Shown here in pieces: positions 23,162-39,281 of a stretch of 64,000 nucleotides of DNA. The DNA is from Siphonodentalium dalli. Taxonomy: Eukaryota > Mollusca > Scaphopoda > Gadilida > Siphonodentaliidae. The stretch lies in NCBI GenBank assembly GCA_032622095.1, contig CP136068.1, forward strand, positions 11,763,729 through 11,827,728. Direction: 5' to 3'. The notes beneath the pieces are model-generated. The model did not search any database. It was not told the DNA's origin and was given only the letters and a program-made list of their open reading frames with translations. Each line of letters opens with the position of its first letter. The stretch's first letter is position 1. Both the position numbers and the translations under genes were made by a program.

Positions 23162-26100
23162 GTTGACAAAAAAATTGGAAACCATAGTATTTTGAGACGT
23201 AGCGTACGAAATGTCACGAAACCACAAACCGGAAGTCAAAGGTCACCTGGCACTATTTCCTGTTATTAAACGAACGTTTAATATCACAATTTATAGAATG
23301 GGTTTATTGAATGGAATAACGGTAGGATCATGTAATAAATAGAGGATCTACAACGAGTCCCCAGTTTATAGCGGAATTTACAAAACGAGTCCAGTAAATT
23401 AGGTCTGGACCGAGCCTTTGGCTCGGTCCAGACCTAATTTACTGGACGAGTTTTATAAATTCCGCTATAATCTTGAGACGAGTTGTAGATTCTATTTATT
23501 ACATGATCCAAAACCTTGACAAAACATACTTAAATCAACAAATGGGACGCGAAACTAACATCAACTTCTATAAGGCATGCGATGACGTTTCACACAACGC
23601 TGCGTTGTTTGCCCGCGCAAAGAAATAGTCCCAGATAAATAAAGACTATTTGGCGTATTTAATGGCGTATATTTAATCAAATTTTAATGACAATACTTTT
23701 CAAACTCTTCATTCATCATAGTTTGTTGACAAAAAAATTGGAAACCATAGTATTTTGAGACGTAGCGTACGAAATGTCACGAAACCACAAACCGGAAGTC
23801 AAAGGTCACCTGGCACTATTTCCTGTTATTAAACGAACGTTTAATATCACAATTTATAGAATGGGTTTATTGAATGGAATAACGGTAGGATCATGTAATA
23901 AATAGAGGATCTACAACGAGTCCCCAGTTTATAGCGGAATTTACAAAACGAGTCCAGTAAATTAGGTCTGGACCGAGCCTTTGGCTCGGTCCAGACCTAA
24001 TTTACTGGACGAGTTTTATAAATTCCGCTATAATCTTGAGACGAGTTGTAGATTCTATTTATTACATGATCCAAAACCTTGACAAAACATACTTAAATCA
24101 ACAAATGGGACGCGAAACTAACATCAACTTGTATAAGGCATGCGATGACGTTTCACACAACGCTGCGTTGTTTGCCCGCGCAAAGAAATAGTCCCAGATA
24201 AATAAAGACTATTTGGCGTATTTAATGGCGTATATTTAATGACAATACTTTTCAAACTCTTCATTCATCATAGTTTGTTGACAAAAAAATTGGAAACCAT
24301 AGTATTTTGAGACGTAGCGTACGAAATGTCACGAAACCACAAACCGGAAGTCAAAGGTCACCTGGCACTATTTCCTGTTATTAAACGAACGTTTAATATC
24401 ACAATTTATAGAATGGGTTTATTGAATGGAATAACGGTAGGATCATGTAATAAATAGAGGATCTACAACGAGTCCCCAGTTTATAGCGGAATTTACAAAA
24501 CGAGTCCAGTAAATTAGGTCTGGACCGAGCCTTTGGCTCGGTCCAGACCTAATTTACTGGACGAGTTTTATAAATTCCGCTATAATCTTGAGACGAGTTG
24601 TAGATTCTATTTATTACATGATCCAAAACCTTGACAAAACATACTTAAATCAACAAATGGGACGCGAAACTAACATCAACTTCTATAAGGCATGCGATGA
24701 CGTTTCACACAACGCTGCGTTGTTTGCCCGCGCAAAGAAATAGTCCCAGATAAATAAAGACTATTTGGCGTATTTAATGGCGTATATTTAATCAAATTTT
24801 AATGACAATACTTTTCAAACTCTTCATTCATCATAGTTTGTTGACAAAAAAATTGGAAACCATAGTATTTTGAGACGTAGCGTACGAAATGTCACGAAAC
24901 CACAAACCGGAAGTCAAAGGTCACCTGGCACTATTTCCTGTTATTAAACGAACGTTTAATATCACAATTTATAGAATGGGTTTATTGAATGGAATAACGG
25001 TAGGATCATGTAATAAATAGAGGATCTACAACGAGTCCCCAGTTTATAGCGGAATTTACAAAACGAGTCCAGTAAATTAGGTCTGGACCGAGCCTTTGGC
25101 TCGGTCCAGACCTAATTTACTGGACGAGTTTTATAAATTCCGCTATAATCTTGAGACGAGTTGTAGATTCTATTTATTACATGATCCAAAACCTTGACAA
25201 AACATACTTAAATCAACAAATGGGACGCGAAACTAACATCAACTTCTATAAGGCATGCGATGACGTTTCACACAACGCTGCGTTGTTTGCCCGCGCAAAG
25301 AAATAGTCCCAGATAAATAAAGACTATTTGGCGTATTTAATGGCGTATATTTAATGACAATACTTTTCAAACTCTTCATTCATCATAGTTTGTTGACAAA
25401 AAAATTGGAAACCATAGTATTTTGAGACGTAGCGTACGAAATGTCACGAAACCACAAACCGGAAGTCAAAGGTCACCTGGCACTATTTCCTGTTATTAAA
25501 CGAACGTTTAATATCACAATTTATAGAATGGGTTTATTGAATGGAATAACAGTAGGATCATGTAATAAATAGAGGATCTACAACGAGTCCCCAGTTTATA
25601 GCGGAATTTACAAAACGAGTCCAGTAAATTAGGTCTGGACCGAGCCTTTGGCTCGGTCCAGACCTAATTTACTGGACGAGTTTTATAAATTCCGCTATAA
25701 TCTTGAGACGAGTTGTAGATTCTATTTATTACATGATCCAAAACCTTGACAAAACATACTTAAATCAACAAATGGGACGCGAAACTAACATCAACTTCTA
25801 TAAGGCATGCGATGACGTTTCACACAACGCTGCGTTGTTTGCCCGCGCAAAGAAATAGTCCCAGATAAATAAAGACTATTTGGCGTATTTAATGGCGTAT
25901 ATTTAATCAAATTTTAATGACAATACTTTTCAAACTCTTCATTCATCATAGTTTGTTGACAAAAAAATTGGAAACCATAGTATTTTGAGACGTAGCGTAC
26001 GAAATGTCACGAAACCACAAACCGGAAGTCAAAGGTCACCTGGCACTATTTCCTGTTATTAAACGAACGTTTAATATCACAATTTATAGAATGGGTTTAT

Positions 26101-29100
26101 TGAATGGAATAACGGTAGGATCATGTAATAAATAGAGGATCTACAACGAGTCCCCAGTTTATAGCGGAATTTACAAAACGAGTCCAGTAAATTAGGTCTG
26201 GACCGAGCCTTTGGCTCGGTCCAGACCTAATTTACTGGACGAGTTTTATAAATTCCGCTATAATCTTGAGACGAGTTGTAGATTCTATTTATTACATGAT
26301 CCAAAACCTTGACAAAACATACTTAAATCAACAAATGGGACGCGAAACTAACATCAACTTGTATAAGGCATGCGATGACGTTTCACACAACGCTGCGTTG
26401 TTTGCCCGCGCAAAGAAATAGTCCCAGATAAATAAAGACTATTTGGCGTATTTAATGGCGTATATTTAATGACAATACTTTTCAAACTCTTCATTCATCA
26501 TAGTTTGTTGACAAAAAAATTGGAAACCATAGTATTTTGAGACGTAGCGTACGAAATGTCACGAAACCACAAACCGGAAGTCAAAGGTCACCTGGCACTA
26601 TTTCCTGTTATTAAACGAACGTTTAATATCACAATTTATAGAATGGGTTTATTGAATGGAATAACGGTAGGATCATGTAATAAATAGAGGATCTACAACG
26701 AGTCCCCAGTTTATAGCGGAATTTACAAAACGAGTCCAGTAAATTAGGTCTGGACCGAGCCTTTGGCTCGGTCCAGACCTAATTTACTGGACGAGTTTTA
26801 TAAATTCCGCTATAATCTTGAGACGAGTTGTAGATTCTATTTATTACATGATCCAAAACCTTGACAAAACATACTTAAATCAACAAATGGGACGCGAAAC
26901 TAACATCAACTTCTATAAGGCATGCGATGACGTTTCACACAACGCTGCGTTGTTTGCCCGCGCAAAGAAATAGTCCCAGATAAATAAAGACTATTTGGCG
27001 TATTTAATGGCGTATATTTAATGACAATACTTTTCAAACTCTTCATTCATCATAGTTTGTTGACAAAAAAATTGGAAACCATAGTATTTTGAGACGTAGC
27101 GTACGAAATGTCACGAAACCACAAACCGGAAGTCAAAGGTCACCTGGCACTATTTCCTGTTATTAAACGAACGTTTAATATCACAATTTATAGAATGGGT
27201 TTATTGAATGGAATAACGGTAGGATCATGTAATAAATAGAGGATCTACAACGAGTCCCCAGTTTATAGCGGAATTTACAAAACGAGTCCAGTAAATTAGG
27301 TCTGGACCGAGCCTTTGGCTCGGTCCAGACCTAATTTACTGGACGAGTTTTATAAATTCCGCTATAATCTTGAGACGAGTTGTAGATTCTATTTATTACA
27401 TGATCCAAAACCTTGACAAAACATACTTAAATCAACAAATGGGACGCGAAACTAACATCAACTTCTATAAGGCATGCGATGACGTTTCACACAACGCTGC
27501 GTTGTTTGCCCGCGCAAAGAAATAGTCCCAGATAAATAAAGACTATTTGGCGTATTTAATGGCGTATATTTAATGACAATACTTTTCAAACTCTTCATTC
27601 ATCATAGTTTGTTGACAAAAAAATTGGAAACCATAGTATTTTGAGACGTAGCGTACGAAATGTCACGAAACCACAAACCGGAAGTCAAAGGTCACCTGGC
27701 ACTATTTCCTGTTATTAAACGAACGTTTAATATCACAATTTATAGAATGGGTTTATTGAATGGAATAACGGTAGGATCATGTAATAAATAGAGGATCTAC
27801 AACGAGTCCCCAGTTTATAGCGGAATTTACAAAACGAGTCCAGTAAATTAGGTCTGGACCGAGCCTTTGGCTCGGTCCAGACCTAATTTACTGGACGAGT
27901 TTTATAAATTCCGCTATAATCTTGAGACGAGTTGTAGATTCTATTTATTACATGATCCAAAACCTTGACAAAACATACTTAAATCAACAAATGGGACGCG
28001 AAACTAACATCAACTTCTATAAGGCATGCGATGACGTTTCACACAACGCTGCGTTGTTTGCCCGCGCAAAGAAATAGTCCCAGATAAATAAAGACTATTT
28101 GGCGTATTTAATGGCGTATATTTAATCAAATTTTAATGACAATACTTTTCAAACTCTTCATTCATCATAGTTTGTTGACAAAAAAATTGGAAACCATAGT
28201 ATTTTGAGACGTAGCGTACGAAATGTCACGAAACCACAAACCGGAAGTCAAAGGTCACCTGGCACTATTTCCTGTTATTAAACGAACGTTTAATATCACA
28301 ATTTATAGAATGGGTTTATTGAATGGAATAACGGTAGGATCATGTAATAAATAGAGGATCTACAACGAGTCCCCAGTTTATAGCGGAATTTACAAAACGA
28401 GTCCAGTAAATTAGGTCTGGACCGAGCCTTTGGCTCGGTCCAGACCTAATTTACTGGACGAGTTTTATAAATTCCGCTATAATCTTGAGACGAGTTGTAG
28501 ATTCTATTTATTACATGATCCAAAACCTTGACAAAACATACTTAAATCAACAAATGGGACGCGAAACTAACATCAACTTCTATAAGGCATGCGATGACGT
28601 TTCACACAACGCTGCGTTGTTTGCCCGCGCAAAGAAATAGTCCCAGATAAATAAAGACTATTTGGCGTATTTAATGGCGTATATTTAATGACAATACTTT
28701 TCAAACTCTTCATTCATCATAGTTTGTTGACAAAAAAATTGGAAACCATAGTATTTTGAGACGTAGCGTACGAAATGTCACGAAACCACAAACCGGAAGT
28801 CAAAGGTCACCTGGCACTATTTCCTGTTATTAAACGAACGTTTAATATCACAATTTATAGAATGGGTTTATTGAATGGAATAACGGTAGGATCATGTAAT
28901 AAATAGAGGATCTACAACGAGTCCCCAGTTTATAGCGGAATTTACAAAACGAGTCCAGTAAATTAGGTCTGGACCGAGCCTTTGGCTCGGTCCAGACCTA
29001 ATTTACTGGACGAGTTTTATAAATTCCGCTATAATCTTGAGACGAGTTGTAGATTCTATTTATTACATGATCCAAAACCTTGACAAAACATACTTAAATC

Positions 29101-31507
29101 AACAAATGGGACGCGAAACTAACATCAACTTCTATAAGGCATGCGATGACGTTTCACACAACGCTGCGTTGTTTGCCCGCGCAAAGAAATAGTCCCAGAT
29201 AAATAAAGACTATTTGGCGTATTTAATGGCGTATATTTAATCAAATTTTAATGACAATACTTTTCAAACTCTTCATTCATCATAGTTTGTTGACAAAAAA
29301 ATTGGAAACCATAGTATTTTGAGACGTAGCGTACGAAATGTCACGAAACCACAAACCGGAAGTCAAAGGTCACCTGGCACTATTTCCTGTTATTAAACGA
29401 ACGTTTAATATCACAATTTATAGAATGGGTTTATTGAATGGAATAACGGTAGGATCATGTAATAAATAGAGGATCTACAACGAGTCCCCAGTTTATAGCG
29501 GAATTTACAAAACGAGTCCAGTAAATTAGGTCTGGACCGAGCCTTTGGCTCGGTCCAGACCTAATTTACTGGACGAGTTTTATAAATTCCGCTATAATCT
29601 TGAGACGAGTTGTAGATTCTATTTATTACATGATCCAAAACCTTGACAAAACATACTTAAATCAACAAATGGGACGCGAAACTAACATCAACTTCTATAA
29701 GGCATGCGATGACGTTTCACACAACGCTGCGTTGTTTGCCCGCGCAAAGAAATAGTCCCAGATAAATAAAGACTATTTGGCATATTTAATGGCGTATATT
29801 TAATGACAATACTTTTCAAACTCTTCATTCATCATAGTTTGTTGACAAAAAAATTGGAAACCATAGTATTTTGAGACGTAGCGTACGAAATGTCACGAAA
29901 CCACAAACCAGAAGTCAAAGGTCACCTGGCACTATTTCCTGTTATTAAACGAACGTTTAATATCACAATTTATAGAATGGGTTTATTGAATGGAATAACA
30001 GTAGGATCATGTAATAAATAGAGGATCTACAACGAGTCCCCAGTTTATAGCGGAATTTACAAAATGAGTCCAGTAAATTAGGTCTGGACCGAGCCTTTGG
30101 CTCGGTCCAGACCTAATTTACTGGACGAGTTTTATAAATTCCGCTATAATCTTGAGACGAGTTGTAGATTCTATTTATTACATGATCCAAAACCTTGACA
30201 AAACATACTTAAATCAACAAATGGGACGCGAAACTAACATCAACTTCTATAAGGCATGCGATGACGTTTCACACAACGCTGCGTTGTTTGCCCGCGCAAA
30301 GAAATAGTCCCAGATAAATAAAGACTATTTGGCGTATTTAATGGCGTATATTTAATCAAATTTTAATGACAATACTTTTCAAACTCTTCATTCATCATAG
30401 TTTGTTGACAAAAAAATTGGAAACCATAGTATTTTGAGACGTAGCGTACGAAATGTCACGAAACCACAAACCGGAAGTCAAAGGTCACCTGGCACTATTT
30501 CCTGTTATTAAACGAACGTTTAATATCACAATTTATAGAATGGGTTTATTGAATGGAATAACGGTAGGATCATGTAATAAATAGAGGATCTACAACGAGT
30601 CCCCAGTTTATAGCGGAATTTACAAAACGAGTCCAGTAAATTAGGTCTGGACCGAGCCTTTGGCTCGGTCCAGACCTAATTTACTGGACGAGTTTTATAA
30701 ATTCCGCTATAATCTTGAGACGAGTTGTAGATTCTATTTATTACATGATCCAAAACCTTGACAAAACATACTTAAATCAACAAATGGGACGCGAAACTAA
30801 CATCAACTTGTATAAGGCATGCGATGACGTTTCACACAACGCTGCGTTGTTTGCCCGCGCAAAGAAATAGTCCCAGATAAATAAAGACTATTTGGCGTAT
30901 TTAATGGCGTATATTTAATGACAATACTTTTCAAACTCTTCATTCATCATAGTTTGTTGACAAAAAAATTGGAAACCATAGTATTTTGAGACGTAGCGTA
31001 CGAAATGTCACGAAACCACAAACCGGAAGTCAAAGGTCACCTGGCACTATTTCCTGTTATTAAACGAACGTTTAATATCACAATTTATAGAATGGGTTTA
31101 TTGAATGGAATAACGGTAGGATCATGTAATAAATAGAGGATCTACAACGAGTCCCCAGTTTATAGCGGAATTTACAAAACGAGTCCAGTAAATTAGGTCT
31201 GGACCGAGCCTTTGGCTCGGTCCAGACCTAATTTACTGGACGAGTTTTATAAATTCCGCTATAATCTTGAGACGAGTTGTAGATTCTATTTATTACATGA
31301 TCCAAAACCTTGACAAAACATACTTAAATCAACAAATGGGACGCGAAACTAACATCAACTTCTATAAGGCATGCGATGACGTTTCACACAACGCTGCGTT
31401 GTTTGCCCGCGCAAAGAAATAGTCCCAGATAAATAAAGACTATTTGGCGTATTTAATGGCGTATATTTAATGACAATACTTTTCAAACTCTTCATTCATC
31501 ATAGTTT

Positions 31508-32047
31508 GTTGACAAAAAAATTGGAAACCATAGTATTTTGAGACGTAGCGTACGAAATGTCACGAAACCACAAACCGGAAGTCAAAGGTCACCTGGCACT
31601 ATTTCCTGTTATTAAACGAACGTTTAATATCACAATTTATAGAATGGGTTTATTGAATGGAATAACGGTAGGATCATGTAATAAATAGAGGATCTACAAC
31701 GAGTCCCCAGTTTATAGCGGAATTTACAAAACGAGTCCAGTAAATTAGGTCTGGACCGAGCCTTTGGCTCGGTCCAGACCTAATTTACTGGACGAGTTTT
31801 ATAAATTCCGCTATAATCTTGAGACGAGTTGTAGATTCTATTTATTACATGATCCAAAACCTTGACAAAACATACTTAAATCAACAAATGGGACGCGAAA
31901 CTAACATCAACTTGTATAAGGCATGCGATGACGTTTCACACAACGCTGCGTTGTTTGCCCGCGCAAAGAAATAGTCCCAGATAAATAAAGACTATATGGC
32001 GTATATTTAATGACAATACTTTTCAAACTCTTCATTCATCATAGTTT
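31508..32047 (+). repeat. 540-bp D unit (unit 58)
   Basis: Same deletion and allele; exactly 10,567 bp after the D unit at 20941, at the same place in long HOR copy 2. Confidence 0.9.
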
Positions 32048-33714
32048 GTTGACAAAAAAATTGGAAACCATAGTATTTTGAGACGTAGCGTACGAAATGT
32101 CACGAAACCACAAACCGGAAGTCAAAGGTCACCTGGCACTATTTCCTGTTATTAAACGAACGTTTAATATCACAATTTATAGAATGGGTTTATTGAATGG
32201 AATAACGGTAGGATCATGTAATAAATAGAGGATCTACAACGAGTCCCCAGTTTATAGCGGAATTTACAAAACGAGTCCAGTAAATTAGGTCTGGACCGAG
32301 CCTTTGGCTCGGTCCAGACCTAATTTACTGGACGAGTTTTATAAATTCCGCTATAATCTTGAGACGAGTTGTAGATTCTATTTATTACATGATCCAAAAC
32401 CTTGACAAAACATACTTAAATCAACAAATGGGACGCGAAACTAACATCAACTTCTATAAGGCATGCGATGACGTTTCACACAACGCTGCGTTGTTTGCCC
32501 GCGCAAAGAAATAGTCCCAGATAAATAAAGACTATTTGGCGTATTTAATGGCGTATATTTAATGACAATACTTTTCAAACTCTTCATTCATCATAGTTTG
32601 TTGACAAAAAAATTGGAAACCATAGTATTTTGAGACGTAGCGTACGAAATGTCACGAAACCACAAACCGGAAGTCAAAGGTCACCTGGCACTATTTCCTG
32701 TTATTAAACGAACGTTTAATATCACAATTTATAGAATGGGTTTATTGAATGGAATAACGGTAGGATCATGTAATAAATAGAGGATCTACAACGAGTCCCC
32801 AGTTTATAGCGGAATTTACAAAACGAGTCCAGTAAATTAGGTCTGGACCGAGCCTTTGGCTCGGTCCAGACCTAATTTACTGGACGAGTTTTATAAATTC
32901 CGCTATAATCTTGAGACGAGTTGTAGATTCTATTTATTACATGATCCAAAACCTTGACAAAACATACTTAAATCAACAAATGGGACGCGAAACTAACATC
33001 AACTTCTATAAGGCATGCGATGACGTTTCACACAACGCTGCGTTGTTTGCCCGCGCAAAGAAATAGTCCCAGATAAATAAAGACTATTTGGCGTATTTAA
33101 TGGCGTATATTTAATGACAATACTTTTCAAACTCTTCATTCATCATAGTTTGTTGACAAAAAAATTGGAAACCATAGTATTTTGAGACGTAGCGTACGAA
33201 ATGTCACGAAACCACAAACCGGAAGTCAAAGGTCACCTGGCACTATTTCCTGTTATTAAACGAACGTTTAATATCACAATTTATAGAATGGGTTTATTGA
33301 ATGGAATAACGGTAGGATCATGTAATAAATAGAGGATCTACAACGAGTCCCCAGTTTATAGCGGAATTTACAAAACGAGTCCAGTAAATTAGGTCTGGAC
33401 CGAGCCTTTGGCTCGGTCCAGACCTAATTTACTGGACGAGTTTTATAAATTCCGCTATAATCTTGAGACGAGTTGTAGATTCTATTTATTACATGATCCA
33501 AAACCTTGACAAAACATACTTAAATCAACAAATGGGACGCGAAACTAACATCAACTTCTATAAGGCATGCGATGACGTTTCACACAACGCTGCGTTGTTT
33601 GCCCGCGCAAAGAAATAGTCCCAGATAAATAAAGACTATTTGGCGTATTTAATGGCGTATATTTAATCAAATTTTAATGACAATACTTTTCAAACTCTTC
33701 ATTCATCATAGTTT

Positions 33715-34280
33715 GTTGACAAAAAAATTGGAAACCATAGTATTTTGAGACGTAGCGTACGAAATGTCACGAAACCACAAACCGGAAGTCAAAGGTCACC
33801 TGGCACTATTTCCTGTTATTAAACGAACGTTTAATATCACAATTTATAGAATGGGTTTATTGAATGGAATAACGGTAGGATCATGTAATAAATAGAGGAT
33901 CTACAACGAGTCCCCAGTTTATAGCGGAATTTACAAAACGAGTCCAGTAAATTAGGTCTGGACCGAGCCTTTGGCTCGGTCCAAAAGGCTCGGTCCAGAC
34001 CTAATTTACTGGACGAGTTTTATAAATTCCGCTATAATCTTGAGACGAGTTGTAGATTCTATTTATTACATGATCCAAAACCTTGACAAAACATACTTAA
34101 ATCAACAAATGGGACGCGAAACTAACATCAACTTCTATAAGGCATGCGATGACGTTTCACACAACGCTGCGTTGTTTGCCCGCGCAAAGAAATAGTCCCA
34201 GATAAATAAAGACTATTTGGCGTATTTAATGGCGTATATTTAATGACAATACTTTTCAAACTCTTCATTCATCATAGTTT
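33715..34280 (+). repeat. 566-bp X unit (unit 62), palindrome expansion
   Basis: Same 14-base insertion as at 22596 and the same neighbours (L before, L after). It is a duplicate carried by the long HOR rather than an independent event. Confidence 0.9.
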
Positions 34281-37200
34281 GTTGACAAAAAAATTGGAAA
34301 CCATAGTATTTTGAGACGTAGCGTACGAAATGTCACGAAACCACAAACCGGAAGTCAAAGGTCACCTGGCACTATTTCCTGTTATTAAACGAACGTTTAA
34401 TATCACAATTTATAGAATGGGTTTATTGAATGGAATAACGGTAGGATCATGTAATAAATAGAGGATCTACAACGAGTCCCCAGTTTATAGCGGAATTTAC
34501 AAAACGAGTCCAGTAAATTAGGTCTGGACCGAGCCTTTGGCTCGGTCCAGACCTAATTTACTGGACGAGTTTTATAAATTCCGCTATAATCTTGAGACGA
34601 GTTGTAGATTCTATTTATTACATGATCCAAAACCTTGACAAAACATACTTAAATCAACAAATGGGACGCGAAACTAACATCAACTTCTATAAGGCATGCG
34701 ATGACGTTTCACACAACGCTGCGTTGTTTGCCCGCGCAAAGAAATAGTCCCAGATAAATAAAGACTATTTGGCGTATTTAATGGCGTATATTTAATCAAA
34801 TTTTAATGACAATACTTTTCAAACTCTTCATTCATCATAGTTTGTTGACAAAAAAATTGGAAACCATAGTATTTTGAGACGTAGCGTACGAAATGTCACG
34901 AAACCACAAACCGGAAGTCAAAGGTCACCTGGCACTATTTCCTGTTATTAAACGAACGTTTAATATCACAATTTATAGAATGGGTTTATTGAATGGAATA
35001 ACGGTAGGATCATGTAATAAATAGAGGATCTACAACGAGTCCCCAGTTTATAGCGGAATTTACAAAACGAGTCCAGTAAATTAGGTCTGGACCGAGCCTT
35101 TGGCTCGGTCCAGACCTAATTTACTGGACGAGTTTTATAAATTCCGCTATAATCTTGAGACGAGTTGTAGATTCTATTTATTACATGATCCAAAACCTTG
35201 ACAAAACATACTTAAATCAACAAATGGGACGCGAAACTAACATCAACTTGTATAAGGCATGCGATGACGTTTCACACAACGCTGCGTTGTTTGCCCGCGC
35301 AAAGAAATAGTCCCAGATAAATAAAGACTATTTGGCGTATTTAATGGCGTATATTTAATGACAATACTTTTCAAACTCTTCATTCATCATAGTTTGTTGA
35401 CAAAAAAATTGGAAACCATAGTATTTTGAGACGTAGCGTACGAAATGTCACGAAACCACAAACCGGAAGTCAAAGGTCACCTGGCACTATTTCCTGTTAT
35501 TAAACGAACGTTTAATATCACAATTTATAGAATGGGTTTATTGAATGGAATAACGGTAGGATCATGTAATAAATAGAGGATCTACAACGAGTCCCCAGTT
35601 TATAGCGGAATTTACAAAACGAGTCCAGTAAATTAGGTCTGGACCGAGCCTTTGGCTCGGTCCAGACCTAATTTACTGGACGAGTTTTATAAATTCCGCT
35701 ATAATCTTGAGACGAGTTGTAGATTCTATTTATTACATGATCCAAAACCTTGACAAAACATACTTAAATCAACAAATGGGACGCGAAACTAACATCAACT
35801 TCTATAAGGCATGCGATGACGTTTCACACAACGCTGCGTTGTTTGCCCGCGCAAAGAAATAGTCCCAGATAAATAAAGACTATTTGGCGTATTTAATGGC
35901 GTATATTTAATCAAATTTTAATGACAATACTTTTCAAACTCTTCATTCATCATAGTTTGTTGACAAAAAAATTGGAAACCATAGTATTTTGAGACGTAGC
36001 GTACGAAATGTCACGAAACCACAAACCGGAAGTCAAAGGTCACCTGGCACTATTTCCTGTTATTAAACGAACGTTTAATATCACAATTTATAGAATGGGT
36101 TTATTGAATGGAATAACGGTAGGATCATGTAATAAATAGAGGATCTACAACGAGTCCCCAGTTTATAGCGGAATTTACAAAACGAGTCCAGTAAATTAGG
36201 TCTGGACCGAGCCTTTGGCTCGGTCCAGACCTAATTTACTGGACGAGTTTTATAAATTCCGCTATAATCTTGAGACGAGTTGTAGATTCTATTTATTACA
36301 TGATCCAAAACCTTGACAAAACATACTTAAATCAACAAATGGGACGCGAAACTAACATCAACTTCTATAAGGCATGCGATGACGTTTCACACAACGCTGC
36401 GTTGTTTGCCCGCGCAAAGAAATAGTCCCAGATAAATAAAGACTATTTGGCGTATTTAATGGCGTATATTTAATGACAATACTTTTCAAACTCTTCATTC
36501 ATCATAGTTTGTTGACAAAAAAATTGGAAACCATAGTATTTTGAGACGTAGCGTACGAAATGTCACGAAACCACAAACCGGAAGTCAAAGGTCACCTGGC
36601 ACTATTTCCTGTTATTAAACGAACGTTTAATATCACAATTTATAGAATGGGTTTATTGAATGGAATAACAGTAGGATCATGTAATAAATAGAGGATCTAC
36701 AACGAGTCCCCAGTTTATAGCGGAATTTACAAAACGAGTCCAGTAAATTAGGTCTGGACCGAGCCTTTGGCTCGGTCCAGACCTAATTTACTGGACGAGT
36801 TTTATAAATTCCGCTATAATCTTGAGACGAGTTGTAGATTCTATTTATTACATGATCCAAAACCTTGACAAAACATACTTAAATCAACAAATGGGACGCG
36901 AAACTAACATCAACTTCTATAAGGCATGCGATGACGTTTCACACAACGCTGCGTTGTTTGCCCGCGCAAAGAAATAGTCCCAGATAAATAAAGACTATTT
37001 GGCGTATTTAATGGCGTATATTTAATCAAATTTTAATGACAATACTTTTCAAACTCTTCATTCATCATAGTTTGTTGACAAAAAAATTGGAAACCATAGT
37101 ATTTTGAGACGTAGCGTACGAAATGTCACGAAACCACAAACCGGAAGTCAAAGGTCACCTGGCACTATTTCCTGTTATTAAACGAACGTTTAATATCACA

Positions 37201-39281
37201 ATTTATAGAATGGGTTTATTGAATGGAATAACGGTAGGATCATGTAATAAATAGAGGATCTACAACGAGTCCCCAGTTTATAGCGGAATTTACAAAACGA
37301 GTCCAGTAAATTAGGTCTGGACCGAGCCTTTGGCTCGGTCCAGACCTAATTTACTGGACGAGTTTTATAAATTCCGCTATAATCTTGAGACGAGTTGTAG
37401 ATTCTATTTATTACATGATCCAAAACCTTGACAAAACATACTTAAATCAACAAATGGGACGCGAAACTAACATCAACTTGTATAAGGCATGCGATGACGT
37501 TTCACACAACGCTGCGTTGTTTGCCCGCGCAAAGAAATAGTCCCAGATAAATAAAGACTATTTGGCGTATTTAATGGCGTATATTTAATGACAATACTTT
37601 TCAAACTCTTCATTCATCATAGTTTGTTGACAAAAAAATTGGAAACCATAGTATTTTGAGACGTAGCGTACGAAATGTCACGAAACCACAAACCGGAAGT
37701 CAAAGGTCACCTGGCACTATTTCCTGTTATTAAACGAACGTTTAATATCACAATTTATAGAATGGGTTTATTGAATGGAATAACGGTAGGATCATGTAAT
37801 AAATAGAGGATCTACAACGAGTCCCCAGTTTATAGCGGAATTTACAAAACGAGTCCAGTAAATTAGGTCTGGACCGAGCCTTTGGCTCGGTCCAGACCTA
37901 ATTTACTGGACGAGTTTTATAAATTCCGCTATAATCTTGAGACGAGTTGTAGATTCTATTTATTACATGATCCAAAACCTTGACAAAACATACTTAAATC
38001 AACAAATGGGACGCGAAACTAACATCAACTTCTATAAGGCATGCGATGACGTTTCACACAACGCTGCGTTGTTTGCCCGCGCAAAGAAATAGTCCCAGAT
38101 AAATAAAGACTATTTGGCGTATTTAATGGCGTATATTTAATGACAATACTTTTCAAACTCTTCATTCATCATAGTTTGTTGACAAAAAAATTGGAAACCA
38201 TAGTATTTTGAGACGTAGCGTACGAAATGTCACGAAACCACAAACCGGAAGTCAAAGGTCACCTGGCACTATTTCCTGTTATTAAACGAACGTTTAATAT
38301 CACAATTTATAGAATGGGTTTATTGAATGGAATAACGGTAGGATCATGTAATAAATAGAGGATCTACAACGAGTCCCCAGTTTATAGCGGAATTTACAAA
38401 ACGAGTCCAGTAAATTAGGTCTGGACCGAGCCTTTGGCTCGGTCCAGACCTAATTTACTGGACGAGTTTTATAAATTCCGCTATAATCTTGAGACGAGTT
38501 GTAGATTCTATTTATTACATGATCCAAAACCTTGACAAAACATACTTAAATCAACAAATGGGACGCGAAACTAACATCAACTTGTATAAGGCATGCGATG
38601 ACGTTTCACACAACGCTGCGTTGTTTGCCCGCGCAAAGAAATAGTCCCAGATAAATAAAGACTATTTGGCGTATTTAATGGCGTATATTTAATGACAATA
38701 CTTTTCAAACTCTTCATTCATCATAGTTTGTTGACAAAAAAATTGGAAACCATAGTATTTTGAGACGTAGCGTACGAAATGTCACGAAACCACAAACCGG
38801 AAGTCAAAGGTCACCTGGCACTATTTCCTGTTATTAAACGAACGTTTAATATCACAATTTATAGAATGGGTTTATTGAATGGAATAACGGTAGGATCATG
38901 TAATAAATAGAGGATCTACAACGAGTCCCCAGTTTATAGCGGAATTTACAAAACGAGTCCAGTAAATTAGGTCTGGACCGAGCCTTTGGCTCGGTCCAGA
39001 CCTAATTTACTGGACGAGTTTTATAAATTCCGCTATAATCTTGAGACGAGTTGTAGATTCTATTTATTACATGATCCAAAACCTTGACAAAACATACTTA
39101 AATCAACAAATGGGACGCGAAACTAACATCAACTTCTATAAGGCATGCGATGACGTTTCACACAACGCTGCGTTGTTTGCCCGCGCAAAGAAATAGTCCC
39201 AGATAAATAAAGACTATTTGGCGTATTTAATGGCGTATATTTAATGACAATACTTTTCAAACTCTTCATTCATCATAGTTT

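Larger units (their letters stand above)
16492..27058 (+). repeat. Long HOR copy 1 (19 units, 10,567 bp)
   Basis: Unit order 31-49: S L S L S* L+ Sg S Dg S L X L Sg L S La Sg S. S* is the GGCATATTT unit, L+ carries both CCAGAAG and ACAGTAGG, g marks TTGTAT and a marks ACAGTAGG alone. The same order returns at 27059. The three diagnostic positions S*, L+ and X make chance similarity of order very unlikely. Confidence 0.88.
27059..39281 (+). repeat. Long HOR copy 2 (22 units, 12,223 bp)
   Basis: Units 50-71 repeat the copy 1 order with three extra units: one S (32600-33151, the added neighbour can be either side) and an Sg-S pair near the right end (38178-39281). The L+ unit at 29841 has a private change, AAAATGAGT for AAAACGAGT, which destroys one ACGAGT site. 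Confidence 0.85.
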